28,044 nt of DNA from Pseudozyma flocculosa PF-1 (lineage: Eukaryota; Basidiomycota; Ustilaginomycetes; Ustilaginales; Ustilaginaceae), in the NCBI RefSeq assembly GCF_000417875.1, contig NW_006920894.1, positions 70,970 through 99,013 of the forward strand, given 5' to 3'. The position numbers and the translations under genes are program-made. Shown here piece after piece: positions 20,467-28,044 of this stretch. The stretch's first letter is position 1; each line of letters begins with the position of its first letter. Under the pieces are notes generated by a model. It saw nothing but the letters and a program-made list of their open reading frames with translations, did not search any database and was not told where the DNA came from.

Positions 20467-21944
20467 ATGGGCGGAAAGAGCTGCGCCAGGGTCTATGCGG
20501 GCGCAAACGAAAAGTTTGGTCGCCAGTGGTGGGACTATGGTGAGTCCAGGGCGGCATGGAAGGCGCTCCGTCCTGGCCGGGCTTCAGTTCGCAAGCGGAG
20601 GCTGAGGGGCTCCGCATCATGGCCTGTTGCCTCGCGTGCCGGCCTCGCCTTTAGCTGCGGACGGATGCCTCGAAGTACTGCCCCACTACGGGCACTCTCG
20701 GCTGACCTCGCTCCCTCTGCTTTCCCCCCACTCATCGTTTGCCCCTCTCAGACAACCTCGCGGTGCAATGGTGAGTCGGTGCCTGGCTGGCCAGTATGTG
20801 TCGCTCGCGATGTTGGACTGAAGGCTGACCGGACACGCCTGTAACCCTCCACCTTCCACCCCCTCACCCTCGATCGACCGCAGGGGCACGCAAGACAACT
20901 ACGAGGTGCTGCGGAAGGTCGGGCGAGGCAAGTACTCGGAGGTGTTTGAGGGCGTCAACATTGCGACGTCGGGGGGCCTGCCGGAAAAGTGCATCATCAA
21001 GGTGCTGAAGCCGGTCAAGAAGAAGAAGATCAAGCGCGAGATCAAGATTCTGCAGAACCTCGCCGGCGGGCCCAACGTCGTCGGCCTGCTCGACGTGGTG
21101 CGCGACCCGCAGTCCAAGACGCCGTCGATCATCACCGAGTACGTCAACAACACCGACTTCAAGATCCTATACCCCAAGTTCACCGACTTTGACGTGCGGT
21201 TCTACATCTTTGAGCTGCTCAAGGTGAGTACGACGAGCGTGCCTAGCCAAAGGGGGGAGTTGCTGCTTGCGCGCGGCACCCGACATGCTCCCCCTCTCCG
21301 CCCTTGCTTTTCACCTCCAACTCGTGACCAACCCGTCCTTCCCCGGCCAGGCCCTCGACTTCTGCCACTCGAGAGGCATCATGCACCGCGACGTCAAGCC
21401 GCACAACGTCATGATTGACCACGAGAAGCGCAAGTTGCGGCTGATTGACTGGGGCCTGGCCGAGTTCTACCACCCCTACACCGAGTACAACGTGCGCGTG
21501 GCCTCGCGCTACTTCAAGGGGCCGGAGCTGCTGGTCGACTTCCAGGAGTACGACTACTCGCTCGACATGTGGTCGCTGGGATGCATGTTTGCGTCGATGA
21601 TTTTCCGCAAGGAGCCCTTTTTCCACGGCCACGACAACTACGACCAGCTCGTCAAGATCTGCAAGGTGCTCGGCACCGACGAGCTGTACGCCTACCTGGA
21701 AAAGTACGACATCGAGCTCGACCCGCAGTACGACGACATCCTCGGACGCTACCAGCGGAAGCCGTGGAGCCGCTTCATCACCTCCGAGAACCAGCGGTAC
21801 ATTTCCAACGACGCCATCGACTTTTTGGACAAGCTGCTCAGGTACGACCACCAGGAGCGGCTCACGGCCAAGGAGGCCCAGGACCACGCCTACTTTGAGC
21901 CCGTCCGCGCCGCCGCCGCCAGGGGCGAGGTGGTGGCGACGTAG
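20467..21944 (+). CDS. CKA1: Casein kinase 2, catalytic alpha subunit
   Basis: Constitutive acidophilic Ser/Thr kinase of the CK2 holoenzyme, nuclear and cytoplasmic. Exons are 20467-20539, 20752-20770, 20884-21223 and 21351-21944, with introns of 212, 113 and 127 nt, all GTGAGT donors with CAG acceptors; 341 residues. Exon 2 is only 19 nt, but it restores the family sequence WDY-DNLAVQWG-TQDNYE across both junctions. Kinase features: Gly-rich loop [11 protein letters not shown], catalytic K70 in [12 protein letters not shown] (the basic cluster that follows is typical of CK2), HRDVKPHN with D158, and DWG with D177 instead of DFG, diagnostic for CK2. [15 protein letters not shown] and [10 protein letters not shown] are also intact. 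Length and sequence fit fungal CK2 alpha throughout. The 3' end faces the ThrRS gene, leaving a gap of 241 bases with nothing recognisable. Confidence 0.97.
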
Positions 21945-22185
21945 GACCAGCGTCGCTTCGGCCGTCCTCGTGGCTGGTCGCGTCTCGCCCATCTGGGAGG
22001 CGCCGGCCATCGATGGACGACTTCGAACCCCCCATACTGCTCTCCCATTCTCGGTCGCCATGCTCGCGCTTGCACGAGAAGGAGATCTCGCACCAGGCTC
22101 CTCACACGGGCGCACACACACATGCAATTGCCAGAGTCATTGATTTCCCCGGGCCTCTTGAGCATTCCCGGCAGCCGGCCGGCGT

Positions 22186-24822
22186 TCACCAAGTCTGCCT
22201 CCTGTCTAGCCTGCAGAAGGCCTGTCTGAGATCCTCGAGCCTGACGCTCCCTTGGAGCGACGGCGCCGCACCCTCGCCCTCGCCCTCGCCCTCGCCCTCG
22301 CTCTGGCGCTGCTGCTCGTCCTTCAACCTCTTGATGCCAGCGGGCGCGTTGGCATCGTCGCGCATCCTGACATTGACGGTGCCGTCCTGCCTCTCAGCCT
22401 CGCCGACGACGAGGATGTAGTTGTACCGCGCCAGCTGGGCGGAACGGACGAGTTTGGCGAGCTTGTCGTTGGAGTTGGAGACGAGGTCGATGTAGAACCG
22501 CTGCAGCGGTCTCTCTCTCGTCGTCTTCGGCCCGGCGGGGTGGGGAGTGGGGTCGAAGCCGAGGCTGAGTACCCTCTGCACCTTGGCGGCGTACTCTACC
22601 ACGGCCTCGTCGCGGGATGCGGGAAGGACGATGGCCTGGCGCGGACTGAGCCAGAAGGGCCACCATCCGCTCGTCTGCTCAATGAGGATGGCGAGGAACC
22701 TCTCGACGCTGCCGAGGATGGCGCGGTGGATCATGACGGGTCGACTCTTTCCGCCGCTCTCGTCAGTGTAGGCCAGATCGAAGCGTTGCGGCAGCTGAAA
22801 GTCGAGCTGGATCGTCGCAGTCTGGTGCTTGCGCCCCGCGGCGTCAACCAGGCGGATATCAATCTTGGGACCGTAAAACGCGCCATCGGCCTCGTTGAGC
22901 GTCCACTGGCGCCCGCTGCCGTCGAGGGCGCGCTTGAGGTCCGACTCGGCCGCATCCCACTCGGCGACGCTCCCGATAAAGTTGGCCGGGCGCGTCGAGA
23001 GCACCAGCTCGAACTGCTGGAACCCAAACGTCTCGTACGCCGACGAGAGCATCGTGAGCATCGACTCAATCTCGCCGCTCACCTGGTCTGGCCGGCAAAA
23101 GACGTGCGCGTCGTCCTGGTGGAAGCGCCGCACCCGCGTCAGGCCCGACAGCGACCCGGACGCCTCGTTGCGGTGCAGCGGGCTGAACTCGGCGTACCGG
23201 ATTGGCAGGTCGCGGTAGGAGCGCTCCTGGCTGCCAAAGATGAGGCAGTGGCCGGGACAGTTCATCGGCTTCAACCCAAACGAGTCGGCATCCTCGTCGG
23301 CTTCACCCTGCTGCGCGGCCGTCGTCGCCGTCTCTCGGGACTTGCCTTTGTCCTTGGGGTCGTGGATCGAGCAGCACGAGGTCCGTCCCTCGATGCTGCC
23401 GCTACCGGCCGCCGCCGCGGCGGCTAGAGCGCTCCGCCTGTCGGACCTCTCCTTGTAGCCCTCGCTGGCAAACATGTCTTCTCGGTAGTTGTCCCAGTGC
23501 CCGCTCTTCTTCCACAGCCAGCTGCGGTACAGCTGCGGGCTCTGCACCTCGTCGTAGCCGTGGATGTCGTAGAGGTCGCGGACCACGCGCTCCACCTTGC
23601 GCGCCAGCCGCATGCCGTGCGGCAGGATAAAGGGCGTGCCGGGCGACGAGTCGTGCGTGAGGAAGAGGGCCTGCGCCTTGCCGATGGTGCGGTGGTCCGA
23701 GGCCAAGGCGGCTTCCTTCGCAGCGAGGTGCGCCTTTAGTTGGGCCGGAGAGGGGAACGAGACGGCGCGGAGACGGGTCAACGCCTGCGTCGCCGGGGGT
23801 GCTACGGAGCTCAAAGGGTCCGAGGGCGTCCAGGTGGCCGCGGACCAGTCCGAGATCTTGACCGCCTTGATCGGCTTCGAGTCCGGGATGAGCAGGTCTG
23901 AGTCCGATCCGACCTCGAGCGAAGGCAGTAAGTCGGCGAAGCTGTCTCCAATCCGGACGATGGGAATCTTCAAATCCGAGCCATGACGGGCTGCCATGAC
24001 CTCGACCTTCTCAGCCTTGAAGGGGTTGCCACCGAAAAGCTCCCGGGCTTCCGAAAGAGACACGCTGTCGCGCTGCAGCTTGAGGTTGCTCGAAGCGAGC
24101 TTCTCGAGCCGCTTTTCGATCTGCTTGATCTCGGCTTCGGAGAGGCTAGGATGCCCCTGCTGTGACTCGATCAGCGTGATGACAGCGGACTGAGCCGAGG
24201 CTGCGGTGGCCGACGACGACTCTCCCGAGTTGCGATCGGAGGTTGACCGGAGGAAGTACTCGTAAGCGAAGCCTGCGCCGCCCGCTCCGGCGGCATTGAG
24301 GGTCGGCGATGCGGCGAGCATGACCCGCTCGCCGAGAACTTCGCGGACAGCCATGCCGAGGAGGTAAGCCGACGAGAGCCAGAACGCATGTCTGGCTGCC
24401 GGGTCGGGCGAGTCGAAGGAAAGGGCCTCGAGCGTCTCAGCCGTCGCCGGGATGACGGTGGAGAGCGAGTGGTAGGACCCGTCCTGAAGGCGCGCGAGGA
24501 AAACTTTCGGATGGTTGGGAGGTAGGCGCTCCTTGAAGACCTCTGCAATTGCCCTGCCGTGGTCGGCTTCGGACAGCTGAAGGATCGACGGCTGAGCGGC
24601 CGCCGAAGAGTTTCCGGCCGTGCTGTAGGCGCGCAGCAAAGGCGGCGATGTAGCTTGAGGGGCGGCGGTGACGAGCCGCAGCTGAGCCACTGGCACGGGC
24701 TTGCGATGGGCGAGGTTGGACAAGCATCTCCGAGGCGTGACGACGCAGCGGAGGGACGAGGGCGCAGCTGCGTCCGAAAGAAGCCTGGCTGTGGCCTTTG
24801 CTGCGCGACGAGCTGTCGCCAT
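22186..24822 (-). CDS. MST1: Mitochondrial threonyl-tRNA synthetase
   Basis: Charges mitochondrial tRNA-Thr with threonine in the matrix. Single exon, 878 residues from the ATG at 24822 (context caccATGG). The frame is open further upstream, but the residues from this ATG (MATARRAAKATARLL) form an Arg-rich presequence. An N2-like domain occupies about residues 100-340. Its editing motifs are lost: FWLSSAYLLG in place of HxxxH (L149, Y153), and DLLPSLEV in place of CxxxH (L299, E303). The class II core is intact: MNCPGHC with zinc ligand C522, motif 2 RNEASGSLSGLTRVRRFHQDDAH with H573, YGPKIDI, and IHRAILGSVERF with H699. An HGTP anticodon-binding domain follows. The C-terminal tail carries an (Glu-Gly) repeat from a CCCTCG array at about 22268-22303. 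It converges with CK2 alpha and diverges from 6PGL. A cytosolic enzyme is less likely because of the presequence and the degenerate N2 domain. Confidence 0.94.
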   Translation of the reverse strand: MATARRAAKATARLLSDAAAPSSLRCVVTPRRCLSNLAHRKPVPVAQLRLVTAAPQATSPPLLRAYSTAGNSSAAAQPSILQLSEADHGRAIAEVFKERLPPNHPKVFLARLQDGSYHSLSTVIPATAETLEALSFDSPDPAARHAFWLSSAYLLGMAVREVLGERVMLAASPTLNAAGAGGAGFAYEYFLRSTSDRNSGESSSATAASAQSAVITLIESQQGHPSLSEAEIKQIEKRLEKLASSNLKLQRDSVSLSEARELFGGNPFKAEKVEVMAARHGSDLKIPIVRIGDSFADLLPSLEVGSDSDLLIPDSKPIKAVKISDWSAATWTPSDPLSSVAPPATQALTRLRAVSFPSPAQLKAHLAAKEAALASDHRTIGKAQALFLTHDSSPGTPFILPHGMRLARKVERVVRDLYDIHGYDEVQSPQLYRSWLWKKSGHWDNYREDMFASEGYKERSDRRSALAAAAAAGSGSIEGRTSCCSIHDPKDKGKSRETATTAAQQGEADEDADSFGLKPMNCPGHCLIFGSQERSYRDLPIRYAEFSPLHRNEASGSLSGLTRVRRFHQDDAHVFCRPDQVSGEIESMLTMLSSAYETFGFQQFELVLSTRPANFIGSVAEWDAAESDLKRALDGSGRQWTLNEADGAFYGPKIDIRLVDAAGRKHQTATIQLDFQLPQRFDLAYTDESGGKSRPVMIHRAILGSVERFLAILIEQTSGWWPFWLSPRQAIVLPASRDEAVVEYAAKVQRVLSLGFDPTPHPAGPKTTRERPLQRFYIDLVSNSNDKLAKLVRSAQLARYNYILVVGEAERQDGTVNVRMRDDANAPAGIKRLKDEQQRQSEGEGEGEGEGAAPSLQGSVRLEDLRQAFCRLDRRQTW

Positions 24823-25799
24823 GGTGTTGATGGAGAGGTGAAGGATGTTGCAGAGGTGAAAGGAGTGGTGAGGAGAGCGGTTCTTCTCGCCAGGCCCAAA
24901 GGGAAAAGTCAGGGTCCGTCCGCGGCCAGCTAGACTTCGGAAGTCGGACGGCAAGCCCTGAATCGGGAAGTCGGCTGAGCCTGCCTGGATCTCCCGATGC
25001 CTTATCGCCCATCGTCTCCTGACCGCATGCGTTTCGGGTGCGGGTTGCCCCATCTGGCCTGGCCATGCTGAGCAGCGTGCAGGCCAGGCAGGGCAGCATC
25101 GTCGCCCGGCCCCGCTCCCGATGAGTCATGGCACTCGGTGCATCGGATCGATTGCAATCAGCCTGAGTGAGCTTCCCACTGAGCCGCCGGAAAGCCGGAC
25201 CCGGTGGGGCCATCCTTGTGCTACCTAGCTTGCTTGATCTGGTCGTGAGGATGGGCGGGCGCGATGGGCAGTGGTACTCCGGGCGTCGAGACAGGAGGGC
25301 CAGCCAGGTGCGAGGTGCGAGGTACCTGTTGGGATCAGCAGGGCGAGGCGATCACACCAGGCAAAACGTGGGGCCTCTGGGTCTGGCCTGACGGCGCGGA
25401 CGGAGCGTGGTGCGGCTTGACGCAATCTGGCCTGCGTCAGAGGTACCGGTAGGTGGGCAGGTCAGGGTTCGTCCGTGCCCTCGTCGTCGAGCGGCCTGGC
25501 CAGGCCTAGTCTCTGGCTGCCGGGCTGCTGCTGCTGCCTCGTCCGGTTGGCGGGCGGCCATCATCGCCTGCACCGCCCGCGCCCGCAAACAGAGAGAGAG
25601 ACAGACAGAGAGGTCTCCACTTTGGGCGCGTTCCAGGAATTTCCAGCAGCCGTCTGCCCGCCGCCGCTGCCGCCTCGGTCGACGTCGACGGGAGAGCATC
25701 CGTCTGTCGATCCCGGTTCGCTGCTCGACCGCTACCACCACCACCATCCAATCATCCCCATCTCTCACCTTGCCACAGCAGCAACGCAACTCGCTCACA
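24823..25799. promoter_or_regulatory. Divergent promoter region (mito ThrRS / 6PGL)
   Basis: Nearly one kilobase with no recognised gene. It contains a palindrome GATTGCAATC at 25150-25159, the 14-bp palindrome GGCCTGGCCAGGCC at 25493-25506 (its core is shared with position 49), further CAGGC words at 25040-25110, a purine tract at about 25587-25613, and a CCA run with a CCAAT box (atccaatc near 25746-25753) about 50 bases before the 6PGL ATG. Confidence 0.5.
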
Positions 25800-26814
25800 A
25801 TGGCTCCCATCGAACCCAACGCTCCCAGCCAGAAGCCGGCTCCCCCCCATCCTCTACAGCTTCGACAGCAGCGACGACCTCAGCAAGAAGCTCGCCGACT
25901 TTGTCATCAAGGTGCGCTCGGCCATGGCCATCCCTCAACCTCTCCCTGCTGGCGCTGTAGGCGCAATGCTGACCCTGCCTCTCCCGTGCTGCTGCTCCGA
26001 AACTGCGACTGCAGGCCCAGAACGATGCCATCGAGAGGCGAAACAAGTTCACCCTCGCCACGTCGGGCGGCTCGCTGCCAAAGATGCTCGCAAAATACCT
26101 CGTCGGCCGCACCGACAATGCGCTCCGATGGGACAAGTGGTGCGTAGCAGATGAGGGCGACGATGGTGCTGCTGCTTGCCGCTGCATCAGCCTTGGGTGC
26201 TGATCCACGACGTCGTTGCCCGCTCCTTTCTTCTCTCCAGGGAAATCTTCTTTGCCGACGAGCGCCTCGTCCCGCTGGACCACGAGGACTCCAACTACCA
26301 GCTGTGCCACCAGGAGTTCTTCAGCAAGGTGCCGGAGCTGAAGCGATCGCAGATCCACACGATTGACGAGTCGCTCCTCGACGATGCCGAGGAGCTGTCG
26401 GACGCCTACGAAAAGCAGCTGGTGCAGGCCTTTGCGGGCAAGGAGGCGGTGCGCAACCCCGTCTTTGACCTCATCCTCCTCGGCATGGGCCCCGACGGAC
26501 ACACGTGCTCCCTCTTCCCCGGCCACGAGCTCCTGACCGAGCAGGACCGGTGGGTGGCGCCCATCGAGGACTCGCCCAAGCCCCCACCACGCCGCATCAC
26601 CTTTACCTACCCCGTCCTCAACCACGCCCACCGCGTCGCCTTCGTCCTCGCCGGCGAGGGCAAGCAGGAGATGCTCAGCAAGTGCCTCGACCAGCCCGAA
26701 CTCGGCCTGCCCGCCAGCAGAGTCAGACCAAGCCCGCCCGGCGACATCTACTACTTCACCGACCACGCCGCCAGCAAGACGACCCAGTACGCCAAGTCCG
26801 AGTTCAAGCTCTGA
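25800..26814 (+). CDS. 6-phosphogluconolactonase (apparent frameshift in exon 1)
   Basis: Hydrolyses 6-phosphoglucono-lactone in the oxidative pentose phosphate pathway; yeast Sol3/Sol4 family. Exons are 25800-25911, 26015-26139 and 26241-26814; introns of 103 and 101 nt (donors GTGCGC and GTGCGT). The conserved protein starts [19 protein letters not shown], but this frame has no upstream ATG. The well-placed ATG at 25800 ([16 protein letters not shown]) is in another frame, and the two meet at a run of seven C (25842-25848); six C would join them into a 269-residue protein, normal for the family. Family motifs: [45 protein letters not shown] and [11 protein letters not shown]. Either a homopolymer base-calling error, a real allele defect, or an unrecognised 5' exon explains the shift. 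The core function is clear. A 20-bp tandem repeat follows immediately after the stop. Confidence 0.93.
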
Positions 26815-26815
26815 T

Positions 26816-26895
26816 CGCCCGTCTTTGCAACGCATCGCCCGTCTTTGCACCGCATCGCCCGTCTCTGCACCGCAACGCCCGTCTTTGCACCGCAT
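26816..26895 (+). repeat. 20-bp minisatellite, four copies, in the 6PGL 3' UTR
   Basis: Four head-to-tail units with consensus CGCCCGTCTTTGCACCGCAT begin two bases after the 6PGL stop codon. Copies differ at one to two positions (a for c, c for t). There are no spacers and no inverted symmetry. Confidence 0.93.
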
Positions 26896-27319
26896 TGCAT
26901 CGGCCAGTGCTCGAGACGCCTTTGTCGAGACCCCTTGGCCCAGTGACTCGCTCGGCGGTGAAGGGCGGCTGGAAACGCATTCCAAAAACGAGGAGCAGGA
27001 GGAGCAGGAGGAGGAGCAGGAGATGGCGGTGCTTGGGCAAATAGCCTGGGCACCCATGTATGTACGTACCGCGCGTGATGCCGTTCAAAGCCTCGTCTTT
27101 CGCAGCGCAATCCGACCATTGTCGAAAGCAACCACAATCGAGCCGTGATCGATCAGTCGAGGTCGTAACAGGGGCGTGCATGACGGCAAAAGGGTCGGGT
27201 CGGGTCGTCTCGTCTCGTGTCGTCTCGTGTCGGGAGAACGTTCGTCTAGGAATCGTGACAGGTGTGCGTGTTTCTATCAAGCCTTGCAGCAAAAAGGGAT
27301 GGGGAGCAGGGGGGGCGGA
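26896..27319. other. Convergent intergenic region (6PGL / Rab-like GTPase)
   Basis: Holds the two 3' ends. A GGAGCAGGA-type purine repeat lies near 26991-27022, and a TCGGG/TCGTC/TCGTG simple repeat at 27192-27234. No gene or structured RNA is recognised. Confidence 0.55.
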
Positions 27320-28044
27320 TCAGGTGCAGCACGCCCTCCAACCCCTCCTCGGATTCGGATCTTTACCCGCCGCGATCCGGATGCCCCTCCTCACCAGCTC
27401 CTCTTCCCTCTGCCGATCGCTCGGCGGCGCCACCATTAGCCCTTCCCCCTCCTCGCCCCCGGCGGCGGCCGACTGCATCTCGGCTTCCTCGTCGACCCAT
27501 CTCGCCACGACGCGGTCCACAACGTGCCGAAACATGCGCTCCACGTTTTCGCCCGTCTTGGCAGACGTGTAGAAGAGCGTGAAGCCTTCCTCGACCCCGC
27601 TGCTGCCGTGTCGTGCCGATGCCGTCGCCGCGGCGGTGCCGGCGCCCTGGCCGCCCCCCGTCGTGCGTGGACGTCGCCCGTAGGAAGTCGCCCTGTCGCC
27701 GGCTCGATCGCCTACATCGCCATCCAAATCGCGCGCAGACCTTGTCGTGGGTGACGCCTCCCTCGTCGTCGAGTACCTTGCTGCATCGTCGCCGCGCTCG
27801 TCCTCGTCCGTCTCATCGACGACGTCGAGGTCGACGTCGGCCCCCCCGGACACCCCTTGCGCCGCCGGCAGGTCGTCGTCGTCGATCTCGCCGCCGCTCG
27901 GAAACGGGATTGGATCGCCAGAGGGGACGAGCGAGGAGCCGCTGGCCGAGGGCACGACGTCTTTGACCTTGTTGAAGCTGCCCTCGCCGCCGCTGCTGCT
28001 GCCGGGCTTCGCCATGCCGTGGCCGCCTCTGCGGCCGTTCGCAT
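27320..28044 (-). CDS. Probable Rab-like small GTPase, C-terminal part (runs off the window)
   Basis: The last part of a gene that continues past the right edge; the frame is open to 28044. The recognisable piece is LFYTSAKTGENVERMFRHVVDRVVARW (27577-27500 approximately): a G5 motif (SAK at 27565-27557) plus the final alpha helix of Ras/Rab proteins. It is followed by a hydrophilic tail ending ACCT, whose cysteine pair could be geranylgeranylated as in Rabs, although CC plus one residue is not one of the common endings. The 155 or so residues upstream are acidic and Gly/Ser/Asp-rich without a G4 NKxD motif, so they look like a disordered insertion within the GTPase fold. An ATG at 28015 exists but need not be the start. 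The family call rests on one motif and its helix; Rab is favoured over Ras or Rho because of the CC ending. Confidence 0.6.
   Translation of the reverse strand, partial: ANGRRGGHGMAKPGSSSGGEGSFNKVKDVVPSASGSSLVPSGDPIPFPSGGEIDDDDLPAAQGVSGGADVDLDVVDETDEDERGDDAARYSTTREASPTTRSARDLDGDVGDRAGDRATSYGRRPRTTGGGQGAGTAAATASARHGSSGVEEGFTLFYTSAKTGENVERMFRHVVDRVVARWVDEEAEMQSAAAGGEEGEGLMVAPPSDRQREEELVRRGIRIAAGKDPNPRRGWRACCT

Noticed and set aside
24823..25053. Upstream extension of the ThrRS reading frame to 25053.
   Set aside because: The residues before the ATG at 24822 are not presequence-like, whereas the peptide from 24822 is a typical Arg-rich mitochondrial signal in good initiation context.
26816..26895. 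CRISPR-like array.
   Set aside because: The 20-bp units are directly adjacent with no spacers, and this is a eukaryotic 3' UTR.
27959..27975. FNKVKDVV as the G4 NKxD motif of the GTPase.
   Set aside because: The spacing is NKxxD, and the preceding Gly/Ser/Glu residues do not form the hydrophobic strand that leads into G4.
1..28044. Transposons, retroelements, viral insertions or a secondary-metabolite cluster.
   Set aside because: No transposase, reverse transcriptase, terminal repeats, viral proteins or NRPS/PKS/P450 sequences were recognised; the genes are unrelated housekeeping genes.

Overview
This is a GC-rich, gene-dense piece of a fungal nuclear genome, most likely a basidiomycete of the smut lineage (Ustilaginomycotina). 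The reasons are a chitin synthase fused to a myosin-like motor (Mcs1 type), short GT-AG introns of about 100-210 nt, strong C/G bias at third codon positions, and long Ala/Ser/Pro/Gly low-complexity stretches in otherwise conserved proteins. The lineage is an inference; no organism-specific marker was seen.

Layout: a promoter region (1-1268); a class V chitin synthase with myosin motor (1269-7465, +, one intron); heat shock factor Hsf1 (8532-12469, -, one intron); a 3-kb gene-free divergent promoter region (12470-15506); TFIIF beta subunit (15507-17048, +, two introns); mitochondrial ribosomal protein mL44 (17488-19091, -, one intron); an intron-containing tRNA-Lys(CTT) (19833-19936, -); casein kinase 2 alpha (20467-21944, +, three introns including a 19-nt micro-exon); mitochondrial threonyl-tRNA synthetase (22186-24822, -, intronless); 6-phosphogluconolactonase (25800-26814, +, two introns, with an apparent one-base frameshift in a C run); and the 3' part of a probable Rab-like GTPase (27320 to beyond 28044, -).

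The eight protein-coding genes alternate strictly in strand, giving four convergent and three divergent pairs. The genes are housekeeping: cell wall and polar growth (chitin synthase, possibly the GTPase), stress and general transcription (Hsf1, TFIIF), signalling (CK2), mitochondrial translation (mL44, ThrRS), cytosolic translation (tRNA-Lys) and the oxidative pentose phosphate pathway (6PGL). They are not an evident operon-like or metabolic cluster. No transposon, virus, CRISPR array or bacterial-type element was found.

No clearly new system is present. The points most worth a second look are the loss of both halves of the editing active site in the retained N2 domain of the mitochondrial ThrRS, the C-run frameshift in 6PGL, the CK2 micro-exon, the very long insertion before the SAK motif of the GTPase, the altered switch II of the chitin synthase motor, and the CAGGC-word-rich promoter regions with A/T cores.
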